Assembly: GCF_954871325.1 (NCBI RefSeq)
Contig: NC_088776.1
Location: forward strand, 60,164,954 to 60,228,953
Direction: 5' to 3'
DNA from: Gordionus sp. m RMFG-2023
Taxonomy: Eukaryota; Nematomorpha; Gordioida; Chordodea; Parachordodidae
DNA: 64,000 nucleotides
The first letter of the stretch is position 1, and each line of letters starts with the position of its first letter. This document shows, in pieces, positions 1 to 12,912 of the stretch. Both the position numbers and the translations under genes were made by a program. The notes beneath the pieces are model-generated. The model had not been told where the DNA came from. It worked only from the letters and a program-made list of their open reading frames with translations, and made no database searches.

Positions 1-315
1 TGATTTTTTTTATTGATTTGGATATTATTTTGAATAGATCTAAAGCCGCTTGTCCAAACGAGCAGGTTGATGTAGCTGCGATTGGATAAAATGGTTATCA
101 CACATTAAGTGTGAGTATTTTCTATTTTTTAGAGATTCGGCTCTGTTAAGGGGATCATGGGAATTATTAGATGGAGCCATGGGATCATTGCACGTAAAAT
201 TCCACATTAAAGGCTTTCCCATGAAAAAAGGTAAGACGGTTTTGTCGTCAGGGCGTTTTTTATCTAAAAAGGATGTAGTTTTAAAATAGAGGAAAAATTG
301 GCTATATTTAAGCAT
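1..315 (-). mobile_element. LINE ORF2 3' fragment (C-terminal domain)
   Basis: A reading frame on the minus strand (40-315) carries the C-terminal signature of a non-LTR retrotransposon family whose ORF2 tails read roughly 'GKRPDG..L.PW.RGK.L.WD.T..D..A.SH'. Seen here are KRPDDKTVLPF, then GKPLMWNFTCNDPMAPSN, then a LKNRKYSHL segment that matches the family's 'K..KY..L' block. The frame ends about 90 residues on and the final part of the ORF is not intact. Sequence coding for the reverse transcriptase would lie before the KRPD motif and is not present, so this is a 5'-truncated, decayed copy. It belongs to the same type as the better preserved fragment at 41720-42830. Family assignment is from remembered motifs, not a search. 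Confidence 0.7.
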
Positions 316-3300
316 TTATTTTATCATGTCGGCTGATTTTTGATATAAATTTACAGTGGAGAGAGTGTCTCCTATACGCGTCTGCCGATTGATTTCATTT
401 TAATGCAAATATAATGGTTTAGGAATGGTACGCCCAAGCGTAAATTGATTGCGTAACGAAAAGCGCGTTATCTATTAGCTGGTTATTTAAAATGCTGGGA
501 TATGAATCTAACCATTCTTGGCCAGAATGTTGAAATTAAGAGATCATAAGAGGGATTTATATTAGTGATCATCGCTCAAGTTGAGGTAAGCTAAGGAACG
601 AGATACCAATCCTTGATCCCAATCTTTTTGTTTCGTTGAATCTGGCTAGGCTGTGTTTAGTAAGACATTATTATTCCAACAACGTAAGGCTTCATCTAAT
701 AAATTATCTTTATCGATGGTAATAATTTATGTTAGCTTAAATCCACTCGTATTGAAATAAATGGCTATATTAAAAAAATTGACATATTATATAAACAAGA
801 TATAACATTCAGTGTAGGAAAATTTTTATGAATTAGTTAGAAAATAAACTAGCTATATTAAAATTAATTTCAGCATTTTGTTATAAACTCTTTACTATAC
901 AAAATAATTTTGTGTCAATTTTAAATAAAAGAAACAAATTTAAATTCAAAAAGAATTGCATTGAAAAAACATTTGGGTGCATACTATATGCTATTATTAA
1001 ATATATTTTCCTCTCAGTTTTTATGAAAAAGGAAGTAAACGAAAATATTTTATCTAAAATTCAATGAAACATCATGGACTCAAGCTTCATTGTCCACCAA
1101 AAGTGGTGATCTAGAGATTAAATCTTGCCTTCACTGCCTTTATTTCGAGCAGAACTCATAATCACATTCCATACATCACAAATGACTTTTCCCTAGATAA
1201 TGCTCTCTTCCTCGTTGATTATGCATCGCCCAAATCCAATAGACAGGAGGATTGGGACATGACAGCTGTAACATGCTGCGTTGAATCTTTATTATCTAGC
1301 ATGCTCCCAACAGACTAATCTCTCTTCACTTCTGATACAATGAAAACGGGGACAATTTCAGGTTTAGGACTATTATCGTATATATATCCCAATGACATAA
1401 TGTTATTGTTATATCCATTAGCTTTAAACCAAACCTACTTGTCCCAAATGAACAACATAAAATTTCCAAATATATAAAAATATCAGAAGATCAATAATAT
1501 CCACTACCTTAACCTCTCTCTCTCTCCTTATACCTTCGCTAGATTCATCATTTTATAAGATATTTAACCATTATATTATTTAATTGGGATTTTTTTTTTT
1601 TGATATATCAATTTAAATAAATAATTTTTAACAGGTTAAATATAATAAAATATTTATTTATCATAAAAATCTTGTTCTAAATAAATTTTTATTTGATTAT
1701 TTTATTAACGATAAACATTTTCAAACTTGATATCTAAAAAAGGTGCGCCAAAATTTTCTCCAAAAATAAGCTTCGTAACATAACTATAATTGACCCTAAG
1801 ATGTTGGCCATCTGTAGATAAATTATCTTTAGATAAGGCCCCTGTCTATGTCATCTATAAATATTTAGCAATAACTTTGACAATATAATTATTTTTTGTA
1901 ATTCTCACAATCCTCAATCTCAGACCAGGCTTATATATAAAGATATAATCGCGAAACACAAAAAAAAATTCATAAATTATTTATTTTTTTAGGTACATTT
2001 TTATTACAGATAATTATTTTCAAAAAAAAAATATTTAATTTTCAATTTTGATTGTTCCTTGTATTTTGATCTCTTCCCTTTTCTTGAGTGCGGTCCTATT
2101 TTTTCATGCTTCGCAATTTTTCCTTCACCTAAAAAAAAAATTTATCATAAATATTTTATAACAATTTGTCGTAGGAAGTATTGTAGTATTTCTATATCCA
2201 CTAGAAAAATTAATTCTTCAGTATGCTATATATTTTTTTTCTAAAAATTGTCGAAACAAATGTTAAAATACAATTTGGAAATCATCCTTTATTTGCATTA
2301 TTCCAACAAATACATAAACAAAGCTGATAACCAAGACCGATCGATTATATCGCAACTAGCGGATAAGAGTTTTATATACATTTATCTATATTGGTTATAT
2401 TAATTTTATTTCTTAATTTAGACGTATTTTTCCCGCCCTAATGATATACATGGAAAATCGGGATCGGCCCTTAAAAAAAGCTGCGACAGTATTCCTCTAG
2501 GAATATAAAACTTTATTGTACAATTCGGCTATTATAAAATAGGAAAAAAAAATTTTTTTTGTTGAACAGTTCCATTATATCCCGTTAATTTGCCTGTCCA
2601 AAGTGCAATACCAAGAATTTAATAGGCAATTTAGTTTAAATTAACATTCATCATTCACAAATTCGGCGAGAATTTTTGTAGCTACTTTCAGCCAAAAGAT
2701 TACAGATAACATAAAAAAGTGAAAGTTAAAAACAAACCCAACCCCGAAAATAGGGTAAAAATACAACAAAATCATTGTAATTGTGTTATTGATGATATTA
2801 TTTTTTTTTTTTGAAATAAAGGAAATGGTATAAATTATTTTTTTAGAAGCAAAACAAAAACATGTCCAATTTGTTTAATTGGTTTCCAGGTTACTGCAGT
2901 AATTATTATAAATGTTAAACCTTTAGGACATTATATCATATTGTTAACTGTAGTTATTACACATTATTTATACTACGATTCTATTTTACAATTAACCTTC
3001 GTTTTTATAGCAGCCAAATACCTTATATTACTTATATATATATGTTAGTGTTCAATGCGTTTCCCGACAATGTGTTAAACGCGTTTTTTTTTAAATCTAA
3101 AAATTTGATTTTACCGGAAATGCATTCTACAATGATTGGAATTCCCTTATCCTATAAATTTCAGACAATTTCGAAATGAACTTTTGATACTTAATATGAT
3201 TTATATTCGGTTTTCCATATATTTCTTATATTAAATCATAAATGACTTGAGAAGGTTAACGGCAAAAATATACAATTCATAGGATAAATATTCTAGCATG

Positions 3301-3396
3301 CTGGAATACATTTTACGGTAATATCAGATTTTTAATTTTATTTAAAAAAATGAGCTCTAAAAATGATTTAAGGTTGAAACAAAAACACATTGTCGC
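316..3396. other. gene-free AT-rich spacer
   Basis: I see no exon with recognisable protein similarity, no RNA gene and no clear transposon here. There are poly(A)/poly(T) runs and AT-rich low-complexity stretches. Short open frames such as 2059-2244 are low-complexity and look random. Downstream regulatory or polyadenylation sequence of the minus-strand NOP9 gene, which ends at 3738, would fall at the right edge. Confidence 0.5.
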
Positions 3397-3582
3397 TAGT
3401 GTTGTTAAACGGCTCGATGTTAGCCGAATTTTTAAAAATGGCTAACTCAACATTTTGGCCAGAAAAATATTATCCAAGACTGAAGATTTTGGTCATAGAT
3501 AGCACAAAGATTTACATATCTATTAGAGAAGTTTAGGCAATATTTTTTGGCTATAATATTGAATTGCCGTTTAACAACACTA
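3397..3582. mobile_element. palindromic MITE (family 1), copy
   Basis: The copy starts TAGTGTTGTTAAACGGCTCG and ends CGTTTAACAACACTA, so its two ends are inverted repeats. The interior holds the family blocks 'GGCTAACTCAACATTTTGGCCAG' on one side and 'ATATTGAATTGCCGTTT' on the other, giving a long imperfect hairpin. It lies just beyond the 3' end of NOP9. No coding capacity is seen. Other copies are at 6405, 8903, 10706, 31268, 38204 and 58550. Confidence 0.75.
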
Positions 3583-3737
3583 ATTGACGCTAACATATAT
3601 GCTATTATAATTAGCTGTCGTAATACCATTACAAATAAAGTTTGATTATTCCCACATTTTTCATTGATCAAATTTAAATAAGGTAGGGGGGGGGGCAATA
3701 AAAAACAAATTAAATAGAAAAAATAACGGGTTTTACT

Positions 3738-6700
3738 TTAAAGTTCGTCGAGACGTGTTCTTTTAGCCTTTTTATCCGGGTTTCCATATTCATTCATCCA
3801 TTTTCGAGCATCGGTGGAATAGGAAAACATGCCGTATTTTCGCCATATTAAATTCCCGAAAAAATTATCTGAAATGAGATAATGTTAGAATAATAAATAA
3901 GAACTTCGCCGTCTCGATCCTCTCTATTCGAAATTAGATTGCGATTCTTTGTAACTCATTAAAGGGATCATAATCCCATTAGTTCCAAATCAATTCAAAT
4001 ATAAATAGCTAAAGATAATATATAGTCGGTATAGAATTGGAATGCTCCACTTGCGCTAATGTTTTTAAAACGAGAAAATCAACATTAAAGTTTAAAATAA
4101 AATATAGGAAAAAGTTATGGCTCAATTTTGGCAATAAACATCGGCAATAATTAATATTTTTTTTAACCTAGTTTTTTATTTTATATATATTAGGAATAAA
4201 TAAGTTATATTAACCACTTCTAACTCAAAAATTTTGAAAATGTCGAGTGGAGCACTCCAATTCTAGACCGACTATAGTTTTTTTTCTTCTTCAAAGGCGT
4301 AGTGCCTTTTATTACGCTTATTTAGGATGAAAGGGATGTGGTGTTGTTTAAATAGTCCAACTTTGGACCAACTCCATAACGATTTAGCCAACATATTCTC
4401 AATCTTTAAGAGATGAGGTTAGATGAAGAGGTTCAAGTCAAATTTTATTTACGGCTTATAATGCTTGACCAAACCGCCATTTTGGATATTGGTTAAAGTA
4501 AGATTATTTGACAACAGAAAGCACTGAAAGTCACTTTTATTTTAAAGAAAAAGAGTTATCATTGTCTCATCTTTGTCACTCATGGAAAACTAGTAAGAAA
4601 GGATGCAGTGAACGAGCAATATAAATATTAATTAGCATTTTTACCGCAACGTTTAAATACTTTTCGTCTTACCTTGAACTAAAACTAGTAATGAATTAGG
4701 GTGAAAACTAATTTATTCGTATGTCCAAGAATTCCAAAAACGAAATCCTAAGCTAGTCATACGTGGTTCATTTAAAATATTGTACCGATAACATATGATT
4801 CCGAGTTACCAATTTTAGATATCCAACTTAAAGACACTCACTACTTCTAATGATGTTAATTACGAAAATTCGTGACTTAATTTAGAAAAATTAGGGCAAC
4901 GATGATATAAAAAAAATAAATAAATAAAATGAAACGTTAATTGTGTAAATAAGAAAAAGAAGAAAAAAAATGATCCATACTTTGTAACGCGCTCTTTCTA
5001 GTCGATAAGAGTTTAACTAGCGTTTCGCGATATTTGGGAAAAGCCGAAAGGGCATCCCACACGGTGTCGAATATTCTGCTTCCGTATTTGTCGGTGCATA
5101 TTTCGAATATGTGTGGCTTTATAAATAAAATGTAGCAAACCAATAACTCATATAATATCTAGAAGACTACCGAATTATTCATCGAAATGTATTTTAAAAT
5201 TTTTTGAGTTTGTCGTAGAAAGGCATTAAATGAAATGACTCTCAAAGCTGACTTATGTAAGAGCACGTAAATCGTCAGTCGTGTCCAGGTTAGTATTGAT
5301 GTCACTGGTTAAATATCGCATCATTTATAAAAATGGATGTTATTTAATTATATATATATGTAGTCACATTACGGCAATGATGGCGATTCATTCATTAAGC
5401 GTTTAAAGGGCCCACACCTAGGAATCAGCTGTAGCGCCCTTTTATGGTTGGCACGTCTATTAAAACGAACATTAATTGCGCATTCACATACATAATGATA
5501 AAATATAAAAAATAAAATAAGTCGACGAGCGAAACCACAAAAATAAAAATAGCGTATCGCCAATATATTAAGTTTATAGATTATTTTATTAAGGTTTCCA
5601 GAAGTATTAGCTCAAAATGAAAGAAATGGTAATTTTAAATATGAAAGTAAATTAAAGATTTTTAATTTGGTAGCAGTCTTCGTACTGTCATGGCACTTTA
5701 GAAAATATCTATGAGGCCTTGTGTATGCATTTTGCAAATTTAGGCTCGGCAGTTCATTACCAAATTAACTATTTAAAAAATACATTATAAAGTAACGTCA
5801 ATTTTTTTTTCTTCTAAAAGAAAACTTGTCATAAAAAAAATGAATTTTTAAAAATTATGTTGCGGTGGAGGATAACGGTTTCGATAAACTCGGCCAAATT
5901 ATTGATTCCTTTGATTTGCCATATGATCGTGAATCCCAAATATTTTTTTCCTACCGTTAGCACGAAAAAAAAAGGAACGAAATCTGAGATGGAGAAGATC
6001 AATTGGGTGGCCTGTTTGCCCGGGGAATATCATTGAAATATTTTAAACCGATAGAAAGTTTTTTGGCGCAATTCAATACAAATTAACTATCAATTTTGCA
6101 ATGAAGAAATGGTTTACGAAATCGAATCGGGCAAACTACTTAATATTCAGGAAATATTCTACAAACTATCCTTTCCTAGTTTGAGCGACTCGAGTCACGT
6201 GTCTAAAATTTTGCACCCAATTTTGAAACTATTCCAATTTATCGGAATTTTTTTTTTTGGTCAGAGAGCAAAAATAAAACATGTTATATGCCCTTATAAG
6301 GAGGAAGTCTAGAAATAAAATCCAGAATTTCAGCAAATTTTTTTTTTTTGAAATTAGACAATTTAATCCTGAAACTTATGAACGACGCTTAAATTTATAT
6401 CTTGTAGTGTTGTTAAAACGCCTCGTTTTGCGGCGATTTTTAAGAACGACTAACTCAATATTTTAGCCTGAAAAATATAGCCTACGCCTTGAGATTTCGC
6501 CAATAGATGTCCTTACCTTGACTACAAGCAAAATCAGGTTTGAGTTATATTATTCTAGATGAAATAGTGAGTTAGCCGTTTTTTAAAAATCGGCTCAAAA
6601 CGAGCCGTTTAACAACGCTATCAATTAGTTATTGTATGTGTAGATTCATCTTGGAATAAAAAAAAACTATACGCAAGAATTTGTGAACGAAATGGTTCTT

Positions 6701-9700
6701 AATTCACTATCTGGAATCACGATAACGGCAAAATCAAAGTCCTTCGGAATTTTATTTATAAGAAGAAAATACGAGTAAAACTCACTTTCTTAACAATTTC
6801 TAGAACATATGCTTATCTTAATTTAATATAATTGATTAAATTTTGATAATATCTCATTTTTTGACTTTCATCATGATATACTTAAAACTTAATTTAATAT
6901 ATTTGAAAAAATTAAATTTTGATAATATCTCATTTTTTGACTTTTCCGTCTAAATTCCAATATTTAAAAAATTTAAATTAATTTTTTATGTTAACGCGAC
7001 ACTTTATCATGATATACTTAAAACTTAATTTAATATATTTGAAAAAATAAAATTTTGATAATATCTCATTTTTTGACTTTTCCGTCTAAATTTCAATATT
7101 TAAAAAATTTAAATTAATTTTTTTTTGTTAACGCCACACTTTATCATGATATACTTAAAACTTAATTTAATATATTTGAAAAAATTAAATTTTGATAATA
7201 TCTCATTTTTTGACTTTTCCGTCTAAATTCCAATATTTAAAAAATTTAAATTAATTTTTTTTATTGAGAAAAACTCATATTTTAATTTACATAAATATAT
7301 TTTTTAGGGTAGGTTTATTTTTCGATGTAAATCCTAATTCAAACATTATAATTAATAAAAAAAATATTCTTTAATATATAATAATATAGAAAATTTTGAG
7401 GTATATATAGAAAAAAAAATATTATTATATTTATGGGTAAATACAAAACCTTAATTTGTAAAAATTATAAATCTTTGTGAAAAAACGATTAGCTTAAAAA
7501 ATATCAATAGATAACACATTAATTTAAGTGTGGTGTTTTATTGATTTATAGTTACTTATTAATAAAAAGTATAAATAGAAAATTATTGCTTATGTCTCCT
7601 GTTTACCTATATAAGATGATAATTAAGTTAAAAAAAATTATATCTATGTAAATTAAAATATGAGTTTTTCTCAATAAAAAAATACAAAAAAAATTAATTT
7701 AAATTTTTTAAATATTGAAATTTAGACGGAAAAGTCAAAAAATGAGATATTATCAAAATTTTATTTTTTCAAATATATTAAATTAAGTTTTAAGTATATC
7801 ATGATAAAGTGTCGCGTGATAAAGTGTCGCGATATCAAATGACTGAGTGATAAAGTGTCGTCGTGATAATGTGTCTGATAAAATGTCGTCGTGATAAAGT
7901 GTCGCATGATAAAGTGTCGTGTGATAAAATGTCGCTAGGCGGCTTATATATATATACCACATTTATAAATTATTATGCGGGGTCCGCAAGTGCATCATGA
8001 GTACTCGAAAACCCGGTTAGCCTTTTGGTTGTCGATGCTTCCGTAAGTAGCCTTTATTGGTTTACCAATAGTAGACATCGTATTAATATAGTTAGAGGGG
8101 CGAAGTAGCAGGAAGTTTATTATTCCTTGCCCCCACTCAAATTTAGAGATTTAATTCTTACTTCTTTTTTTTTGAATCTCAACTAGATTCATTTTTTTTT
8201 GTCAAACACGCCAATCAGGCGAATGGGTGGTTTAAATTATCTTCCTTTACGGAAGTCCCTTAGATAAGAGGACATATAGTATAAACAAATGAAAATATAT
8301 GCTAGACAATATTTTTAGGGTCCTCAAAAGAGGGGTGTATGGTTAAAAACCCCTATGTTATATTTTAAGTTTAATTTATATGTTCCCTATAGAAATCCTA
8401 TTTTTTTTTACCCCACAATGTTATGATATATAGATTGGATCACGTGATATCAGTTAGCGCGGGAGTCAAAAGCAATCGATTTCAAAAAAAAAAGGTTTCG
8501 ATACGCAGACAAAACAAATATTATTTTTTTATTTTTTAAATAAAAAAAAACTGACCAAAATCGACTTTTCCACTAATAGCTGCCATCTTTTTTGGTCCCG
8601 CGATAAAACCCCGCATCTCAAAATGGCTTCCACGACTCTGCTACCCTTCTCGTCATTGCAAAGATACCAGATTAAAGACGAGGCCTCGTGCAAAACCTCC
8701 AAAAATGGCACCAGCAAAATAGTGTCTATCACGTGATCCGAAAATTGTCCCAATACGATTTGAAGCAAACTCGAACCATGATAAGAAGTGGGAGATTTTT
8801 CTTTCTTTTTATTATATTTTTAAGAAGTTATAGTTAGTACCCAAACAATATAATTCCTTATTTTTTCTATCGTTAAAATTAGATTCTCAAAGGCGGTAAA
8901 TACTAGTGTATTTGAAAGGCTCGTTTTGAGCCGATTTTTAGAAGTCGACTAACTCCATCCAGAAAAAATATTACCCAAGCCTGAAGATTTTGCTTACAGA
9001 AGGAACGAAGGTCTGAGTCATATATTATCGAAATCTCGAGGTTTACACAATATTTTTCTGTCTAAAACATTGAGTCAGCTGTTTTTAAAAAAAATAGGCT
9101 CAAAAACGAGGCCGTTTAACAACACTAAATTAAATATACCCATTTTTTAAAAAAAAATAAATAACCTTCCAAGCATTTGGTCAAATTTAACAGATGAGAT
9201 AATGTAAAAAAATTTTTTTAGTAGCATAACCCCCTATACAACAACAGCCCCTTATAACATATTAGATTTTAACACATACTTAAGACCACAAAAACAATAA
9301 ACATAAAGACTTTTGGGCTTAAGACTAATTTTTCACTTACCGTAAAAAGTGAGCATTTCCCAACACGGTAATTATATATGGTTTTCATAAAAAAGTAATT
9401 TTAAAAAACATACTTTTAAAATGGTACAATTTTTCACGAGACGTGATTTATTATTATAAAGGGGTGAATATTTTTTATTAGAAATTTATCGTAGTTTTTT
9501 TTTGAAGAAACAAGAAATCATATTAATATAATATCATATATATTTTGTTTTCGGAAAGAATTAAGAGAAATATAATATGTCGTATTGGGATATGAAATCC
9601 GTGGAGATTCGGAATCTCTCAATTTATGAATCATTTACTAAAGGCGATTTTAGGCTTGTATAGAGTACCCACCAAACATGTAAATCTCAAACAATTTTGC

Positions 9701-12494
9701 CACATAAACTTTAGAAAACTGGTTCTAATTTATTAATTAATTTTTGTATGGATTTTTTCATATAAATTTTTAAAAAAAAACAAATACTAAAAATATATGT
9801 GGCTGAAATTAGCTGAAATTTATAGGGTAAATACCCTTACGGATGCTATAATACATTTCCAGTTAAATCGAATTTTATTTTGAGTCATCATGTTTTTGGC
9901 ATTGTAATTGTGTTGTCAATATTAAACCTTATTTTTTTTCTTTCATATTTATATGATATTTTATATACTATTACTTAATTCTTCAAAAATAATTTAGGAA
10001 TAAATTGGTCATCTCATAAGTATTATTGGTGGTGTTCTTTTTTTTAAAAAAAAAGAAGTGTATTTACAAAACATTCCCAAATATGCTATAGGAAATTATA
10101 TTAAATATTATTTACATTTAGATCCTATTTTTTTTACGAGTATAATTCGAAATTCATCAATTGAGATATTATACTTATAATCTGTCACCACCCACCCCTG
10201 AGAGTAATTAAATTACTTTTGCAGTTCTCGGGTATAGGCTTCGGTTTTGCCCAACTCTTTTTGTTATTAGCCTATAGACGTTTAAACAACAGTTCTCGGG
10301 ACTGTGATGCGTATAAGTACGTACCGGCTTGCCAACAAACGTGTGAAGGGTTCCTAATTTTCGCCCCCTCCCCCTAATTAACTATCCAGTTTGATGGATT
10401 TTTGAGGAAAATCTAGAGTAGCTCTGTTGTATCAACCACGTTTATATAACGTATTTATATTTAAAGGTTTATATTAGTTAAATTTATAATATTTTAAATA
10501 AAAAAAAATTTACTTTTATAAAATTCTAAATTTAAAAAAAAAAGGCAAAAATATATAATAAATAAAATATTATCATTATTATATTTAAAAAGAAAAAATA
10601 TTTTATACAAACTATTTATAAGTATTGGCCTATTATTTATCAACAAAGGTATAGGCATATGGGAAAGAATAGATAAATTTTATAACATTAAATATTATGG
10701 TATATATAGTATTGTTAAAAGGCCCGAATAAGTTTATAGCCAAAATAATTTTATCGAAGCCTCGAAATTTAATAATTAGAAAGGTCCAAAACCTTTCTGA
10801 CACCTGTGAGCAAAATTTTCCGGGTTTTACGTAATATCATTTTTTTGTAAAATCTTAACAAGACCGTTTTTAAGAATCTATCAAAAACAGAACGGGTTTT
10901 ACAACACTATGCGACTATATAGGACTTATACGCATATTAAATAACAGCTTTTATTTAACCTTAAATGAAATGTCATTTGGTTTGGCAGTGATCAAGGCAT
11001 CGTAATCCATTTTACCATTCCCCAAAAACATTATTCGAGTCAACAAATCTACCCTAACAGGCGGAGTCGTTTTGAAAGAATGAACACGAATTAACTTATC
11101 CAGATCCTTAAATATATATATATATGGTTTTTTTTTCAGTATAAATAAGTTTTAAAAAAAACATCTCCTAAACTCAAACTCAAGGAATGTTGATCTTGAA
11201 AGAATTTTTTTTTATGATATGGATGGAATATAGTTAAAATGAAAATACGTAACTGAAATAAGGGCTGGGAATTGGAGGTTATAGAAGATACTACAGGTTA
11301 GAGTTAAATTAAACCAGAGATAAGGCTATAGGGTTAATTAGTATATATAATAAAAATGGGGTTCAGGTCTTCTGGGGATTATTAATGGGCATATTAGAAC
11401 ATTTAAATAAATGAGCGATACTTATTAAAATATATCAACCGAAACATAAATTTCATGGAAGAAGATGCTTAATCAAATGTATAAACCTCCAAAAAGGTTT
11501 CTTGAAATTTAGGGCGGGTAATGCAGGCTTTAGCCATCGCGGTAAAAATTCCAAAGTAACCATGATTGTAAATGTCACCTGAGCACTCGGCAAGAGTTCG
11601 GTATATTTTGCTGAATTTCTGGATTTCAAAAAAAAAAATCCAAAATGTAACTCGAGTAAATTTTTTTTTCTTTTTTTTAATCTTTCTTTTTCTTATTTAC
11701 CATTTTTTTTATTTCTTTCTTCGCATCTGTTCTTTTCTTTATTTTTTTATTTTAAGTTTTTAGGTTAAAAATATTACTTTCTCATTGACCAGACCAGAAT
11801 CGTTGGCTATATAGCCCAGAAATTTTTGGAGCACAAAATTTCCGCAAGAATGTAACGCGATCTGCTTCATGAATGAGGGCGTTAACGATGCGAATATCTT
11901 GACAAAAACTTTTCGGTAATTCGGCTCTGTCAAGTATTCGATCATTGTCTCGGTTATCCTGGAGGAATACGCGTCAAAAAATATAGACTCATCAGCTGTG
12001 TACTGTATAAGTTTCCCGGGCTTACTTTTTTTGGTAAGAAGATAGAAAAATGGAAGAGGGGAGGGGGGTTAGTAAAGAAATTTTTTTTTAAAATGATAGG
12101 TTTGTAAGTGCGTAATTCCTTGAATGCGATTATTAAAATGGATGAAACCTTACATAACACGAAGGTTTAAATAGATTGTATATACATTATGCAAATAAAA
12201 TTTTTTAATGTAGCTTAAGCGTATCCAGAATCTTGAACCTTCATAGTTAGATATAATTATTTTTAAAAAAAAATTTTTTAACTTAAATAATTAATAAATT
12301 ACGCTATGATTGGGTAAATTAACTTTATTCACATTTTTTATTTATTTTAAAAATCAAACGTTAATTAAAGTATCCAAACATGTCACTTCGCGGTCAATAT
12401 TAGGAAGGATAAGTAAATTTTCGGCGAGAGATTCAAAATCCGATGGCGAAGATTCTATTCCTCTGACATTTTTGTTTCCCTCGTTGGAGAAATA
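3738..12494 (-). CDS. NOP9: NOP9-type Pumilio-repeat protein, C-terminal exons
   Basis: Seven exons read on the minus strand: 12494-12360, 12020-11778, 11618-11487, 11106-10960, 8804-8556, 5116-4981 and 3868-3738 (stop TAA at 3738-3740). All joins keep phase, including a split Asn codon at the last junction. NOP9 is a nucleolar Puf-like RNA-binding protein needed for small-subunit rRNA maturation. Motifs in order are: AYSSRITETMIEYL; ALHSCGNFVLQKFLGYI; a GDIYNHGYFGIFTAMAKAC block; NDEKGSRVVEAILRCGVL; TDKYGSRIFDTVWDAL; and a basic C-terminal tail ending KKAKRTRLDEL. Their order and spacing match animal NOP9 as I recall it (for example GSRVLDAIW then DPFG near the C-terminus). The largest intron, 5117-8555, is filled with MITEs and a fold-back repeat. 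The first exon listed (12360-12494, ESSPSDFESLAENLLILP) is the least certain. The N-terminal exons are probably those at 16435-17412. Confidence 0.88.
4021..4276. mobile_element. MITE with TAGTCGG terminal inverted repeats
   Basis: The left end reads TATAGTCGGTATAGAATTGG followed by AATGCTCCACTTG. The right end, read on the other strand, gives TATAGTCGGTCTAGAATTGG followed by AGTGCTCCACTCG. This is about 35 bp of terminal inverted repeat with a few mismatches around an AT-rich, non-coding core of ~190 bp. The TA at both edges fits a TA target site of the mariner type, but the ends are palindromic, so the exact boundary is ambiguous. It lies in the last intron of NOP9 (3869-4980). Confidence 0.75.
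6405..6620. mobile_element. palindromic MITE (family 1), copy
   Basis: The left end is TAGTGTTGTTAAAACGCCTCG and the right end ATCGGCTCAAAACGAGCCG followed by TTTAACAACGCTA. The interior shows ACTAACTCAATATTTTAGCC and, inverted, GAAATAGTGAGTTAGCCG. At ~216 bp it is close to the family's full length. It is non-coding and lies in the large NOP9 intron. Confidence 0.8.
6872..7260. repeat. ~137 bp tandem repeat, three units
   Basis: The block beginning CATGATATACTTAAAACTT recurs at about 6872, 7008 and 7145, a period of 136-137 bp. Each unit contains TTTTTTGACTTTTCCGTC and most end in GTTAACGCGACACTTTAT. The last unit runs directly into the left arm of the fold-back structure at 7145-7806, so the array looks like repeated duplication of one element terminus. 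Confidence 0.85.
7145..7806. repeat. fold-back element with ~165 bp inverted arms
   Basis: The left arm (7145-~7305: CATGATATACTTAAAACTTA .. TTTGACTTTTCCGTC .. GAGAAAAACTCATATTTTAA) is repeated as its reverse complement at ~7640-7806 (TAAAATATGAGTTTTTCTC .. GACGGAAAAGTCAAAAAATG .. AAGTATATCATG). A ~335 bp AT-rich core lies between. No coding sequence is seen. A degenerate relative of the core plus right side is at 49310-49480, followed there too by the TGATAAAGTGTCGCG minisatellite. This points to a mobile fold-back or Helitron-like non-autonomous family. Confidence 0.8.
7802..7935. repeat. TGATAAAGTGTCGCG minisatellite
   Basis: Seven or eight imperfect copies of a ~15 bp unit, TGATAAAGTGTCGCG, lie immediately outside the right arm of the fold-back element. 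The same motif begins at the arm's tip. The left side of that element also ends in the reverse complement (CGACACTTTATCA), so the minisatellite is a terminal property of the element. A longer, more degenerate array is at 49485-49800. Confidence 0.85.
8903..9127. mobile_element. palindromic MITE (family 1), copy
   Basis: It starts CTAGTGTATTTGAAAGGCTCG and ends CGAGGCCGTTTAACAACACTA. Interior blocks include GAAAAAATATTACCCAAGCC, CTGAAGATTTTGC and, inverted, CGAGGTTTACACAATATTTTTC. It is non-coding and lies in the NOP9 intron between exons 10960 and 8804. Confidence 0.8.
10706..10909. mobile_element. palindromic MITE (family 1), divergent copy
   Basis: The ends are TAGTATTGTTAAAAGGCCCG and GGGTTTTACAACACTA. 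The interior is diverged from the other copies (CGAAGCCTCGAAATTTAATA) but keeps the inverted-end design and length. It lies in a NOP9 intron, immediately downstream of exon 10960-11106 in the direction of transcription. Confidence 0.65.
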
Positions 12495-12705
12495 CTATAG
12501 AATTTATATTTAATTACAAGATTGATTACATTTTATTTCCTAGAATTCGCGGATATGTCAGAGCGCGATAATGTTGTTAAGAATTAATATTTATGAAAGG
12601 CAAGGAAATCTATCGGACAAAATTTTCGAGTAATTTTTATTTTATTTTTAAAAGTTTATTTTCAAAATCATTTGTGTATCTCTGTCGACTTTATATACAC
12701 ATTTT

Positions 12706-12912
12706 TATAATAAAGTAATTAACGGGGGCCGATTAAGATTCAAAATAACATTATGTAATCCTAAAGATTTTGCGCATAGCTGGCAGAAATGCTTGGAGAA
12801 TCTACTTTCCAAATCCCGATGCTTAAGTAAGATTACTTTAGCTAAGATCTTAGAAAGTCGAGAAGCCGTTTCGAAAAATCGACCCCAATTCAGGCTTTTT
12901 TTTAACACTAGT
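12706..12912. mobile_element. family 1-related MITE, second subfamily
   Basis: The right end reads GGCTTTTTTTTAACACTAG. The interior AAAATAACATTATGTAATCC followed by TAAAGATTTT recurs almost unchanged at 35840, where the flanks also form TATTGTTAAAAAGC and TTTTTTTAACGACACTAG ends. Because the interior recurs elsewhere, the apparent minus-strand protein here (12705-12947) is repeat, not a NOP9 exon. Confidence 0.6.

Larger units (their letters stand above)
5117..8555 (-). other. NOP9: 3.4 kb NOP9 intron packed with repeats
   Basis: Splicing exon 8804-8556 (ending ..LVEKSIL, donor GTCAGT) to exon 5116-4981 (starting PHIFEICTDKYGSR, acceptor ATAAAG) rebuilds a continuous Pumilio repeat without gap or overlap. 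The whole interval is therefore intron. It contains a family 1 MITE at 6405-6620, three ~137 bp tandem units at 6872-7260, their inverted counterpart to 7806, and a TGATAAAGTGTCGCG minisatellite to ~7935. Open frames at 5369-5563 and 6109-6466 are not conserved in any way I can see. Confidence 0.75.

Noticed and set aside
6835-7950. CRISPR-like array because of regular repeats
   Set aside because: The genome is eukaryotic, units are ~137 bp or 15 bp without unique spacers, and the structure is a fold-back element with a minisatellite.
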